A stretch of DNA of 64,000 nucleotides. It comes from Apostichopus japonicus. Its lineage: Eukaryota; Echinodermata; Holothuroidea; Aspidochirotida; Stichopodidae. The stretch lies in NCBI RefSeq assembly GCF_037975245.1, contig NC_092574.1:27140713-27204712 (forward strand), given 5' to 3'. The notes under the pieces are model-generated. The model saw only the letters and a program-made list of their open reading frames with translations. It ran no database searches and was not told the DNA's origin. Shown one piece after another: positions 34,336 through 46,100 of this stretch (positions within the stretch are counted from its first letter, which is position 1; the number at the start of each line of letters is the position of its first letter). Made by a program: the position numbers and the translations under genes.

Positions 34336-36876
34336 GCTACTGAAAGGAAGACTTGATATTGAATCAGAATGCAGCTATATGGTGAGCAAAATTTGGTTTT
34401 CATTTGGATTCGCTGTTTCATGTTTTATCACATTAATTGAAATACTTTAACAATAAAACGAGTCGCTGATAATTGAAGCAAACAGTGACATTTATAGTTG
34501 TATTTGATTATAATTTCGTTTGTGGCTCCCAACTAAGGCCATGTTATAACCAAAGAAAACCAAATCGCAACTCTCTTCTAGTTATGTTAAGGCCCTTCTT
34601 CATGATCCAATAATTGATGTTCAAAAATGCCTAGAGATTGGTTTGCAAACGAAATTTATCGCATCTTTTTTCCGAAGGCGATAATCTTTTTCAGATAAAT
34701 TAATAAAAGATTATATGACAGAACTTTCACGGCAACAGTTTCTTTTGCTCACACATGTAGAAACTGTTCTTCAGATTTACAAAAAATCCAGTTGATTAAA
34801 ATCGACAGCTTCACAAAAGAGTGGAATGAGAAAACGGATATAACTTTCTTTCATTCTGCGAAACAGAAAACTGTCAGAAATGATGTTTTCTAGTTTTTTT
34901 AATCGCTGCGTTGTATGTCAATGTAATTCGTTCTTTTTCTACAAAATCGGGTTGAAAATATCCCAAACGAACTCATGTTAATAGACTGTAAAATGAAAAT
35001 ACTCAAATTGCAGGTACATTATAGTTATTGGAGTTACTTAAAATGGGTCATTTAGCTCTTTGTCTTCGAATTTCAAACAAGCACTGTTCTGATTTATAAA
35101 TAAGTTAGATTTTTGTCTCATTATTGACATTAGGTTCCCTAGCTTACTTAAAGGAAGGACCGATACATCTGACAACGGCTTCATCATGAGCACACATTTG
35201 GTGATTTCTAAGATTGTTGTTTAAGTTGAATTCATTGATTGAAGAACAAAAAAAACCTGTCTAAAATGAAATAAAAGTAGTTTTATAAGGTTAGTTCTGT
35301 TAGTTGTGTTTAAAATATTTTAGGAAAGCAATCCTTAACATAAAGTTCACGTATTCTTATTCTCGTGATGATATGCTTCTTAAACAATTATTTTAACAAT
35401 ACATTGAAATTGGCATAATATTAAGAAAGCCACCTGTTTTTATTGTTTTCATATTCTTATTTATGAATAATATAACATTATTCATAAGGCATTCTCACTT
35501 TATACCCAAGCATTGGGAAAACACTTTTCCAAGTTAAAAGGTCATACGGTCACATTCATTTTGAATGTAGATATTATTCTGTAACTATAGGAAATATAGT
35601 CGCAAAAAAAAACAAACCATTTCACATGACTAGATGCAAATAAAAAATATTGGTTTGAAGCAAACTCACCGTTTATATTTAATACCATATTCGTCTTAAA
35701 ATGCTTGGCAATCCATTACCCTTATTTAATTAATGATGTTTGTATATCCAGTGTCCGTTAAGTATTTGGCACATTGGTATATCAAATTACTTTCACTTGT
35801 AGACCTAAATGCCAATCTACCTTAGTCATTTCATAGTTTGAAAAAAGTCTGATTTGACAGTTGTTCGCATATTGATGCCTTATTTAATTGTCTTTATCTT
35901 CTATAAATATTTAATGATCATTAGTTGCTGGTCCTGTTCTTTAGTACAATGTTAGTCCTGTAGTATTTACTCTGGTCTCCATGTTGTAGATAATAGACTC
36001 TGATATCTGTGTTATGGAAGAGGTGTGTTTTATTTTGGAGACCGAGGGCAGCATTATTTCAAGTTGCTTGTCAAAGTCAATGTGTGTTTTCAATTTACCA
36101 TGTAGAAAACACATACATATGCATATATATGCAAAGAAAGGACCACCTTCAAAGTTTGAGAGAAGAAATTTAAGATGGCAGCATGACGATGGCTATGAGT
36201 AAAAGAAAATTTGAGGACCGGGTTTTTGGTCCTGTCTTTTTAAAATGTCCTGCCCTTTAATTAAGGTGTGTTTGCCAGCACCGGTCCTGACATTATGGAC
36301 GAGGTGCTCACACACACACCCCCCACACACAAACATACACCCATTCATCAGCCTGCATGACTGCAAAGGTTACGATTTCATCGAAACCAATAATAAGTGT
36401 TATGTGCGCTTTACATTTCCCCCATGAAAGTAAGTTAAACAGCGGTTTGTTTGAATGATGTTGAAATTACTAATGTGTAACTGAATGGAAACTCCAATAT
36501 TAGCCACCTAATCAATTATTTTTACGTACTTCTGTGTTTGAAGCCCTTTCATAAATTGAACAAGTGTGGGTTGTGGTCTACTTCACCCTGGTTAGGCTAA
36601 CAAATAATGTTGAGACAAATAAATAATTAAACAGATCATTGAGAAAAAACGGAAGCAAAGGAAATTTATGAATAATGAATGTGGCATTAACAGAAGCCGA
36701 TAAACCTCCCTGATGTGTACTATTCGTCCGAATAAATACCCCCTTCTCCTCCCTTTCGGAAACGTTTAAGTATCAGTTCATCAAACGATCGATGTTTGAC
36801 AACATATATTAGCCTCATATGTTCTAATCTTTCTCAAGTATGTAATTATGATCACGACTAAACAGGAGCGCGAGTA
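34336..36876. other. Spacer of the inverted repeat, no gene seen
   Basis: AT-rich. A short frame at 36245-36427 ends with CKGYDFIETNNKCYVRF, faintly like the start of a C-type lectin domain, but it stops at once. No gene is supported. Confidence 0.3.
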
Positions 36877-36884
36877 AGTCTAAT

Positions 36885-37948
36885 CAGGCGCGGCGGAACG
36901 GAAAATTATTGGGGGGGGGGGGGGGCTAATGTGTGGAGACTATCTAAGCGGAGCGCCACCATCGGTTGGCGCGGAGCGTACAAGAAAATTTTGGGTTTTT
37001 TCAAACCCCCAGATGGCCGGAAACGGCACTTCCCGAGTGTTTTATGCTGCGAATACCTAGCCCTAAAATATGGGTCTCAAGCCTGCAATTTCTTAGATTG
37101 AACGAGAAAGTCTGTAAAAACATTGTAATTTGTATATTCGATGGTGTTTTAAGAGAGTAGCTATTACTCGTAGTGTACTCGCAAAGACGTTTTGAGTGTA
37201 GTAAGGGCAGTGGCGGAGCTAGGGGTATTGGTCGGGGGGGGGGCAAGAATGGTCTGTAGGGCGCTTTCAACACTATCTAAGCGGAGCGCCACCACAGGTT
37301 GGCGCGGAGCGTACAGAAAATTTTTGAGTAAAGATACTCTATAGATTGCAGGAAATGACCCTTTCCGGGCCTTGCTAATTTGCAGATAAACGGAGAATAA
37401 ATAGGTGTCGTCGCCATTTTGTCGGAAAATTACACCAACAGAATATGACAAATGTCAATAGGTAGATGAGAGCGCAATAAAATAGTCAATAATCGCGAAT
37501 AAGTAAAAAGTAGTGAAAAGCTGCAAAGGGCGCCAGCAGTCCATTTGAGTCCGTCAGGACTGTATGGACGCTCCGCCACTGAGTAAGGGGATGTTGGAGA
37601 ACTGGCTGCAATGAGGCAAGTCATTGTCCTAAGACGAAGTTGTGTTGCTCCTACCGGTACTCACACTCACTGCTTCCACTTTTCACGGGGCGTGAAGACG
37701 CGGTTTGGGTGACAATGTGGTCTATAGCCAGGGGACGGGCCGAGGGTCCCCCCCAGCATTTACTGAAATTATTACACCTATATAGTATACGTGTGCATCG
37801 GACAGATCGACAAGTATGCATTGAAAAATGGGCAGATGCACGTTTCGGAGCCTTGGTAAATATTGGGGGGCTTATCATGCATTTGCCCCTCAACTTTTTC
37901 ATTGGGGGGGGGCTGAGCCCCCAAGCCCCCCCGGTTCCGCCGCCACTG
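36885..37948 (+). mobile_element. Composite hAT-like element, copy 2 (1064 bp)
   Basis: Same ends as the copy at 23035-24107 (CAGGCGCGGCGGAACGG...CGCCGCCACTG). The flanks AGTCTAAT (36877-36884) and AGTCTACT (37949-37956) agree in 7 of 8 bases. It carries the same inner element at the same internal position. Its right edge abuts the right arm of the large inverted repeat. Confidence 0.9.
37208..37581 (+). mobile_element. Inner hAT-like element nested in copy 2, TSD AGTAAGGG
   Basis: CAGTGGCGGAGC...GCTCCGCCACTG, with AGTAAGGG at 37200-37207 and 37582-37589. The duplication is identical to the one in copy 1. Confidence 0.88.
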
Positions 37949-37965
37949 AGTCTACTATAGATTAA

Positions 37966-38945
37966 CAATTTAAGGGTTCAATTCTAACCTTAGGATAAAA
38001 TTGAATAAATTCAAAACCTGATAAATCCGATGCGGTTCAAACCTGCACGCACTTAGACCATTGATATATTCTGTTGATCCACTCATCTAATGGTAAGCGA
38101 ATATCAGCGAAAAAAACTCTCTTTTGTGAAAGCTGTTTTGCAAACCCTGCAATATCACCATTGCCCGTCTGCCGCGCAGGCGCAGCGGAACGGACAAAAT
38201 GTGTGTTTGTGGGGGGGAGGGGGGGTGGAGGGCGCAGCTGAACGGACAAAATGTGTTTTTGTGTTTGTGTGTGTGTGGGGATGGAGGGCGCAACGGGTCG
38301 GACAAAATGTGTTTTTTTGTGTGTGTGGGTGTGGGGTGGGGGGCGCAGCGGAACTGACAAAATGTGTGTTTGTGTGTGTGTGGGGGGGGGGGTGGAGCGC
38401 GCAGCGGAACGGACAAAATGTGTTTTTGTGTTTGTATGTGTGTGGGGATGGAGGGCGCAGCGGAACGGACAAAATGTGTGTTTGTGTGTGGGGGTGGAAG
38501 GCTGAACTGATATTCAAAAAGGTTGACGCATTAGTATGTGCATTGATGTCAATTAAAGATATAGAAAACAAACAAATACCATTTAATTCCTAGTAGGACA
38601 TTTGACTTATTCAAACCGTTGCATTCATCTCAGGCAAAATGGCAACGCGATTTTTCAACCCGAGAAATATGTAATGTTTTTGTTTGAAATTTTGGGAAGA
38701 TATTCAGTCACAAAAATGGACATTTCATATTTTTTACGTTTCCGAAGTAACGCTCTCGTCTGTTAACAGCATTAATGAATTCTCTCGCAATACGTCGTTC
38801 ACCCAGATGCTGAGCTTGTTGTTTGTTGACATGGCAAATCATTATGCGTAATTATAGATTCTTCCACGTTTTTGGGCAAATGGCAAATATTTAAGGGACT
38901 ACACATATCTTTATTCCCATCACTTTTTTTCTTTCAGGTGACTGA
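37966..38945 (-). repeat. Right arm of large inverted repeat
   Basis: Inverse of 33608-34335. It is longer because its minisatellite has expanded. The outer limit is near ACTGAGC (38942), where the left arm has GCTCAGT. Confidence 0.75.
38170..38515. repeat. G/T-rich minisatellite, about 6 units
   Basis: Units of about 55-65 bp with GCGGAACGGACAAAATGTG, then a TTTGTGTGTGTG tract and GGGGGTGGAGGGC. It generates open frames on both strands that are not genes. The left arm of the inverted repeat has only one to two units. Confidence 0.85.
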
Positions 38946-39050
38946 GCCCTCTCAAGCAACCCCCCCCCCCCGGCACTGCTGCTGAAGCATTTTCAGGCCA
39001 AACACCATCCCTTATCCACAGTTACAAACTGGCCCTTGCCAACAAACTAA

Positions 39051-39052
<2 letters not shown>

Positions 39053-39134
<82 letters not shown>
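39053..39134. repeat. (TA)n microsatellite
   Basis: An uninterrupted AT/TA run of about 80 bp. Confidence 0.95.
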
Positions 39135-39135
<1 letters not shown>

Positions 39136-39174
39136 TATAATTGAAAACGTAGTGACTTTGAAAATCCAGAACAG

Positions 39175-39243
39175 TGAAAAAAACTTCCAGCCTACACCGG
39201 GATTCGAACCCGGGCCTCCCGCTTTATATGCGGTAATGAGTTG
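39175..39243 (-). pseudogene. 3' half of a tRNA-like sequence between 15-bp direct repeats
   Basis: On the minus strand the 69-bp segment has an anticodon arm (CCGC / seven-base loop ATATAAA / GCGG) and a variable loop. A perfect T arm follows (CCGGG-TTCGAAT-CCCGG), which is also a strong B box, then an acceptor-like 3' strand and a run of seven T that could terminate Pol III. The D arm and 5' acceptor strand are missing. The loop places ATA at the anticodon. GAAAATCCAGAACAG flanks it at 39160-39174 and 39244-39258. Confidence 0.6.
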
Positions 39244-39258
39244 GAAAATCCAGAACAG

Positions 39259-39272
39259 AATATATATATATG

Positions 39273-39344
<72 letters not shown>

Positions 39345-39390
39345 AATATATATATATAAATATATATATATTTATATATATATATATAGG
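39259..39390. repeat. Interrupted (TA)n microsatellite
   Basis: TATATATAAATATATA-type repeats over 130 bp, which yield an I/Y-rich open frame on the minus strand. Confidence 0.9.
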
Positions 39391-39439
39391 AATAACGGAA
39401 AAACTGTTAAACAACTATGCTGCATTAGGGAAAGGCTGG

Positions 39440-39720
39440 ATCTCGAGTGAGATACAATAATTAAATTAGGTAAGTGATTGCCGCCAATGTTTGGTTGTTG
39501 CAGAGCTTTCGAGCAAAACTAGCTCTTCTTCAGTGCATGTTCACCGAAAGTGACAAGGAGTAGCAGGAATTGAAACTATTTTATAGAGAAGAGTGTCGGC
39601 ATGGTTGTGAAGAGAGGGGTCAATATTCTCAGTTGCATACGGGATGCGTTTTGTGGGGTGGCGAGGGGTAAATCATCTCAGTTGTGTAAGGGTTGATGAT
39701 GAGGACGACGACGGTGGTGG
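39440..39720 (-). mobile_element. Possible Penelope-like element 3' remnant
   Basis: On the minus strand, CTGAAGAAGAGCTAGTTTTG (39533-39514) followed by CTCGAAAGC forms a short stem (GAGC/GCTC) with CTGAAGA and GAAA at its base. This resembles the conserved hairpin near the 3' end of Penelope-like elements. No GIY-YIG or RT sequence is present. The assignment is tentative. Confidence 0.25.
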
Positions 39721-39834
39721 TGATAAAAGGAAAACAAATAAACAATTCTAATATCCAAAATGTTCTTCCTTACTTCATCTTTATTTCCCCACTGAACTTT
39801 TATGTCCTTTCTGATCTTCTGGCTGGAGGTCCTA

Positions 39835-39970
39835 CTGTTTTTTCACATGCGATGGTTCATTTGAGTAATTACTGCTTTTTCACATGCGATGGTTCATTCG
39901 AGTAATTAAGGTTGTAATTACTGCTTTTTCATATGCGATGGTTCATTCGAGTAATTAAGGTTGTTTCTCA
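39835..39970 (+). repeat. Short tandem repeat upstream of first visible ACSF2 exon
   Basis: Three copies of a 40-58-bp unit containing CATGCGATGGTTCATTCGAG and TAATTACTGCTTTTTC lie just before the splice acceptor at 39988. Confidence 0.8.
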
Positions 39971-39988
39971 TGTTTTCCCATCTTACAG

Positions 39989-40178
39989 ACCACTTCAACA
40001 CGATACCAAAGATGTAAAATTAACCACGAGTTACTCCCATGGTTGTAGTAATATTCCCCTTCAAGGGTCTACCATCGGACAGATCCTCGACGAAATGACA
40101 GATAAACATCCCGACAAAAATGCCTTCATTTACGGAAACAATGGCGAACGACAGACATACCGACAACTGAAGGATGAG
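39989..40178 (+). CDS. ACSF2: ACSF2 exon A (first visible)
   Basis: Acceptor CATCTTACAG, donor GAG/GTCGGT. Enters in phase 2 and leaves in phase 0. Encodes the N-terminal linker and first helix ([20 protein letters not shown] and TYRQLKDE). Confidence 0.85.
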
Positions 40179-43100
40179 GTCGGTAATATTTAGTTTCCGA
40201 AAACTGTTCAGGTGTATCAACCACCACTCCACCCCCACCCCCCCTCCCACTCACCTTTCTGTCCATCAATGTATTGCCTTTCGTCTTCCTTTCTTTTATA
40301 CATTTAGTTCAGGAACAAATGAAGAAAGTGCATTGTCATTGTTAGACCATAAAATGCCCGGTATGTAATTCGCCGATCTGGTAATGAAGTCAACACTTTT
40401 TTAAACCGAAAGCTCCCAACGGTCTCTGACCACGGATAATGTTACACAGTGGTTAAACTGAGAAGACAGTGCTCTTGCAATAAGAATTTGAATGTTGTGT
40501 TCTGGTGATGACATTTTTGAGCTGTTTACGGATATTTTTCAATCTGTATTTTGGTGCTGAGTGATCAACGAGGTTACGTGGTCTCTAGTAGACAAGATTT
40601 TCAATGCATACGATCCAACATTTACAGAGGTTTATAAGTGGTCTCCAAACATTGACCTAGTCTCAATAAGACAATCTTGACAAGGTTCATTTACCACGAA
40701 AGGTCAAGCAAGAGTACTTTTTCATGGGTCCAAAACTGCTAATGTCATGTAAAACGAGTAAGCAACAGAGATTTTAGCCAGAGATTGCATAAAGCACGTT
40801 AATAACCATACTTGTCCTGATCGAAGCAAGCGGTGCTTTATTTGATTTACTCGATATAATAATAATTTAATAACACCACTTGCTACACCAATCATGTTGT
40901 TTCCCCAACAAAGAAAAAGACTTGATGCACTTGCATACAGATTTCTCAAATTTCACTAACAGGTTGATCGCTTCGCTGCTGGACTCGTTGCGGTTGGTGT
41001 TGGGGTAGGGGACCGTGTAGGTATCTGGGGGCCAAATTCCCGGGAATGGATCGTCACACAATATGCCACAGCTCGTATTGGAGCAATATTGGTGAACGTA
41101 AACCCAGCTTACCGTACTCTGGAACTCGATTATGCCTTGCAAAAGGTTTGTTTACGTCTGTTTCTACGACGATTACAGGGAGGTCTGTACTTTTTTTTCG
41201 TCCCACACACGTCACATCCTATTAAGTTTGCATTATGTCACGTGACTGGAGTGAACCAGTGGGTAGTATGAAGGGCATTTGTACGAGTGTGTACACAAAA
41301 TGGTCCGAAAGGTTTTCGGGAAGATAGTCATTTCCTTCATTCTTGGCAAAATGTTATTCTTAAACGAAAATCAAACCACACGTTATAGTTGAAATTGTAT
41401 ATATCAATGAAATACAAATAATTGAATGACTGATGCGCAGTATTTAGATACAATTTTATGCAAGTTAACGTGAAATATGTGGGAATAAGTACTAGCTTGT
41501 TGTTTGCCCTCCATTCGCTGCGATTTGACATTGTGTTATGAAAACATCCCCGGATGACCGTGCGATATAATATAGGCTGCAGAAGGTGATGTATTCCTGG
41601 TTAGAGTCTCTCCGTGTAAAGGAATTCAGATAGGACTTGTTAATAGGGTGAAGCTAAATTGTTATCACCATCACATACCGACATAGACCTTTTACTTTCA
41701 TCATGGAGCAATACAACCACCCTGCTTTGGGAAGGGAGTTAATTGAGGGTATGTGAGGAAATAGCATGGCTTTATAGGGACGGTGTAACTCATAACAAAA
41801 TGCTATAATGTGCAATAAAGGAAACTTAACGTCTGTGGGTCAGGTGGTGCAAACAATTAATGGAGCTTTATCAGTTAAACAGAGCATAACAGCGACAGTA
41901 AACTGTCGAAGCACATACACAAAAATTGGCATTAATCGCCATTTCTACTGAATCGCAGGTAAAGTTAATTGGAGGAACATTCAGGTTATGTTGTGGATTA
42001 TATGCACCAACCTATCAATTATTAACTTGAAAGAAAAGAAAAAAAACACATAGAAAAAAGTTTACCGACTATTTATCCAGACGCAAGAACAAGATAGTCA
42101 GATCCTTACATAAACACATCCGACGATAAACCTTCCAAATAATGTAGCTAGTAAACTTCCTTACATTAGATCTCAAGACACATTCAAACGTTATATCATG
42201 CATTAGAAATTGCGGAGTGAGTCGAAGCTTGAATTAGGATTTAAAATAAGTAAACCAATTGGTAAAATTTTATCGTTTAACTTTGTCAAGTATTTTGAAG
42301 TAAACTAAATCAAGTTACTGTAGCTTGTTATTTTACCTTAAAAAACAAAACAAATAAAAACGCAACAATCGAGACATTCTAAGCATGAGAAGGCTTATCA
42401 GTTGAATGTTTTTGTATTTTAGGTTGGAATGAAGGCAATCATCTCTGCTAGACATTTCAAAACACAAGATTACTATGGAATGCTCCAAGAACTTTGCCCT
42501 GAACTCAGGGATTCAACCCCAGGGAACCTACGAAGCAGCAGGTATGGAGAATCAATACAAATTACACATTATGTAAAACAGCAACAATAGGCTATTCTAA
42601 GAATATTAAGGTCAAATGCTCCCTCGACAAATTTGAATAAGCTCGTCATCAATATTTCCAGCAGTCAGGGTCGTTTACCATACATGGTCGGAGGAGAAAA
42701 TAACCAGTTCAATAGGTATGATATTTCAACACTCTAAAGCAGTTTAGTTTGATTTGTATAGTTTTAACTTTTAACAATAAATTAAATAGGAAAACAGTTT
42801 TATAGGGAATAGCTAAAAAGGGTCTCACAAAGAAGGAACCGAAAAATATGATGAACGAGGAGAGGAAGGGTAAATAAAGAGTTCCACAAATCTAAGAAAT
42901 CAAACTGATTATAATTACTGTTATCCTTTTCATACGATGGATCAGTAATCCATGTTCAGCCGGGAAGCAATCACCACTCTTTCCACTCCATCCATATTCC
43001 CTTACACCTGCCCCCCTCCATCCTCTATTCCCTTACACCTGCCCCCTCCACCCTCTATTCCCTTACACCTGCCCCCATCCATCCTCCATTCCCTTACACC

Positions 43101-46100
43101 TGCCCCCCTCCATCCTCTATTCCCTTACACCTGCCCCCATCCATTTTCTATTCCCTTACACCTGCCCCCCTCCATTTTCTATTCCCTTACACCTGCCTCC
43201 CCTCAATCCTGTATTCCCTCATACCTTCCTCGCCCTCCATCCTCCATTTCTTTACACCTGCCTCCCCATCCATCCTCTATCCCCTTACACCTGCCTTCCC
43301 CCATCCCCTATTCCCCTACACCTGCCGCCCCTCCATTCTCTATTCCCCTACACCTGCCTCCCCTTCCATCCCCTATCCCCTTACACCTGCCTCCCCCTTC
43401 ATCCTCTATTCCCTTACACCTGCCTCCCCCTCCATCCCCTATCCCCTTACACCTGCCTCCCCCTCCATCCCCTATTCCCTTTACACTTGCCTCCCCCTCC
43501 ATCCCCTATCCCCTTACACCTGCCTCCCCCTCCATCCCGTATTCCCTTACACATGCCTCCCCCTCCATCCTCTATTCCCCTACACCTGCCTCCCCTCCAT
43601 CCCCTATCCCCCTACACCTGCCTCCCTTCCATCCCGTATTCCCTTACACCTGCCTCATCCATCCTTTATTCCCTTACATCTGCCTTCCCCTCCATCCCCA
43701 ATTCCCTTACACAAGCCTCCCCTCCATCCTCTATTCCCTTACACCTGATTTAAGCAGGTGTTCTTTCCACGATCATTATATGGATAGGATTTTCAAATGA
43801 GCTTCTGTTGGCTTCCTAACACTTGCGATTGACTAAACCCAATCATGCACACATACATTAGTAACACAATCACGTCATTTAACTCTACAGGTTACCGAAT
43901 CTCAAAACGGTTATTTTGATGGGTGACGAGAAAACCCCCGGGACGTTTACCTATAATGACGTCATGGAAATGGAAACAGAAGAAAGAAAACAACAAGTTC
44001 AGAAGATTTCTGATTTACTTCAATTTGACGATCCAATTAATATACAGTTTACTTCAGTGAGTGTATCTAAGTGTCCACATCCACGCTAGCAAATATCCAT
44101 AACAAATGCTATGGATATGTGAAGGTTAAATGAGACGGTAAATGAAATCACTTGTTCATGGAAATGCATTTTCTCTCACATATACAGTTTCAAATATGCA
44201 TGAGAAATTAAAGTGAGCTCCTCATCACATTTCAGAAATATTCATAACACAGCCATACTATACGCCACATTAAGTGACAGCGAAAATGAGTGCACGAAGT
44301 TTGCAGGGGTATAATTCGGCTTAGAGTTCCAGAGGATTACTTATGTACCGGCTGTTGTCATTTTCTAGGTTGTTTTTGAACGAAACTTGGCGGATAGCCG
44401 AATACAGGTCCTATGTTATGCGGGTTTTGAGTATTTTATCTGAGGAAGAAAAATACAGTAATAAGAATTATTGATCTCGCTTAAGGTAGGATGTCCCAGT
44501 CGGACAAAAAGTTTCAAAGGACTCAAATCCGTTTTAGGCAGAAATTCCTTTTTCTGTTAATAAAATTGTCATGGTTTTCATGTTAATGAGGACTCTTGTT
44601 TTGTTTTCAGTATAATTCCTCTAACATGGATAAATGTTATTGTTTATCAATTGAACAGATATTTCAAAAACCTGCCCATCAGTAACGATTTGCACAGTTC
44701 TGAAGTTATCTCGAATTAACAACGATGATTTCACGCAATCGTAAATTGGGCTCTATTATTTTGTTACAAGGAATTAATGCCAAACATATCTTTTCTTTTC
44801 AGGGGACAACCGGATTTCCTAAAGCTACTGTTCTTAGCCACCACGGAATTCTGAATAATGCCCGATTTGTCGGTTTCCGTCACCATTTAGACCAGCAGGT
44901 AATTCTTAATCACTTCTTACACATAGAGACCAGTTTTAAATTGATTTCTAAGATTTCTTGCAAGACGATGGGAGGTGTGGGTCATCATTCGCCGTGGAAG
45001 CTGAGGGACTAGCGGCTCGGAAATGTTGGGCATGAGACTTCTTAATTAACCTCCCCGTTATTTATACTATTTCTTGAAGGAAGTTGTACAGGATAATTGT
45101 TATTGATGAGTTAGTGATTCAGACTTGGCTCATTTGCCAACACAGTAAACCCAGACGATTACATATACAGGTCTTCTCAGTGTGGTACCGAAACATTGGT
45201 GATCTGTTATCCATGCGGCTTTGGTTGAGGCGGTTTCAAAATGAAACATAAATTATCGTTTCTACGAAAACAAACATTTCAAGGTCAAGTCAATCTGTTG
45301 ACTGAGTTATCGGAGCAACATCGTGGTGCAAATTTTTCTTATACCTAAACTCCATTACAAAATGTACATCTCAGTGAACGTAGAAAACAAGCATTCAAAT
45401 TTTGTAGCGGAACTGCTTGATATCCCATAATGATTGTTGTAATTTTGGCTGTTCTACTTATCACAATAAACTTAATGATATATACCAAAAGAATAGTATT
45501 ACGCTTGACCCCACATGTCCCATTAAATTTATTGCTCCCATGCACCCTGTGGCTATTTTATGGTATATTCACACTTTCAAGACCCGAACGTTAATCCGGT
45601 GGTACTGTTTGGATGTGATTCGAAGTGGGTTAATTGGTTTGTAAGTCAAGGTTATAATAAGTTTATCATTGTTATCTTCCAGGAGTCTACAATGTGTTTA
45701 CCCATTCCCCTTTATCACTGTGCTGGTATGATAGGTGGTAGCCTCTCAGTGGTAACACATGGATCAACTTGTGTTCTACCATCGCCATCATTTGAACCAA
45801 GTGCTACATTGGAAGCTATTCAAAATGAAAGGTAATTTTGCAAATTCGATTTACAGAATAAGAAATTAGTTCGTGACAGTAAGCTAGAGAATACAACAAT
45901 TCTGTTCAACCATAATGATGTTATTTTAGCCCACCCCGGCACATTACCTTGACTTCGATATCTTCTTTGAACGATGTTTGTTTATTTCTTTCCATAACCG
46001 TCTTGTTCCTGTACAGATGTACATCTATAATTGGGACACCCACAATTTACATTGCTCTACTGAACCATCCCGAACGTCAAAATTATGACATGAGTAGCAT

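Noticed and set aside
36245-36427. C-type-lectin-like ending (CKGYDFIETNNKCY)
   Set aside because: Too short, stops immediately, and is preceded by low-complexity CA repeats.
38090-38593. V/C/G-rich and H/P-rich frames
   Set aside because: Minisatellite translation on both strands.
42952-43800. 282-codon proline-rich frame
   Set aside because: Product of the 31-bp minisatellite inside an ACSF2 intron.
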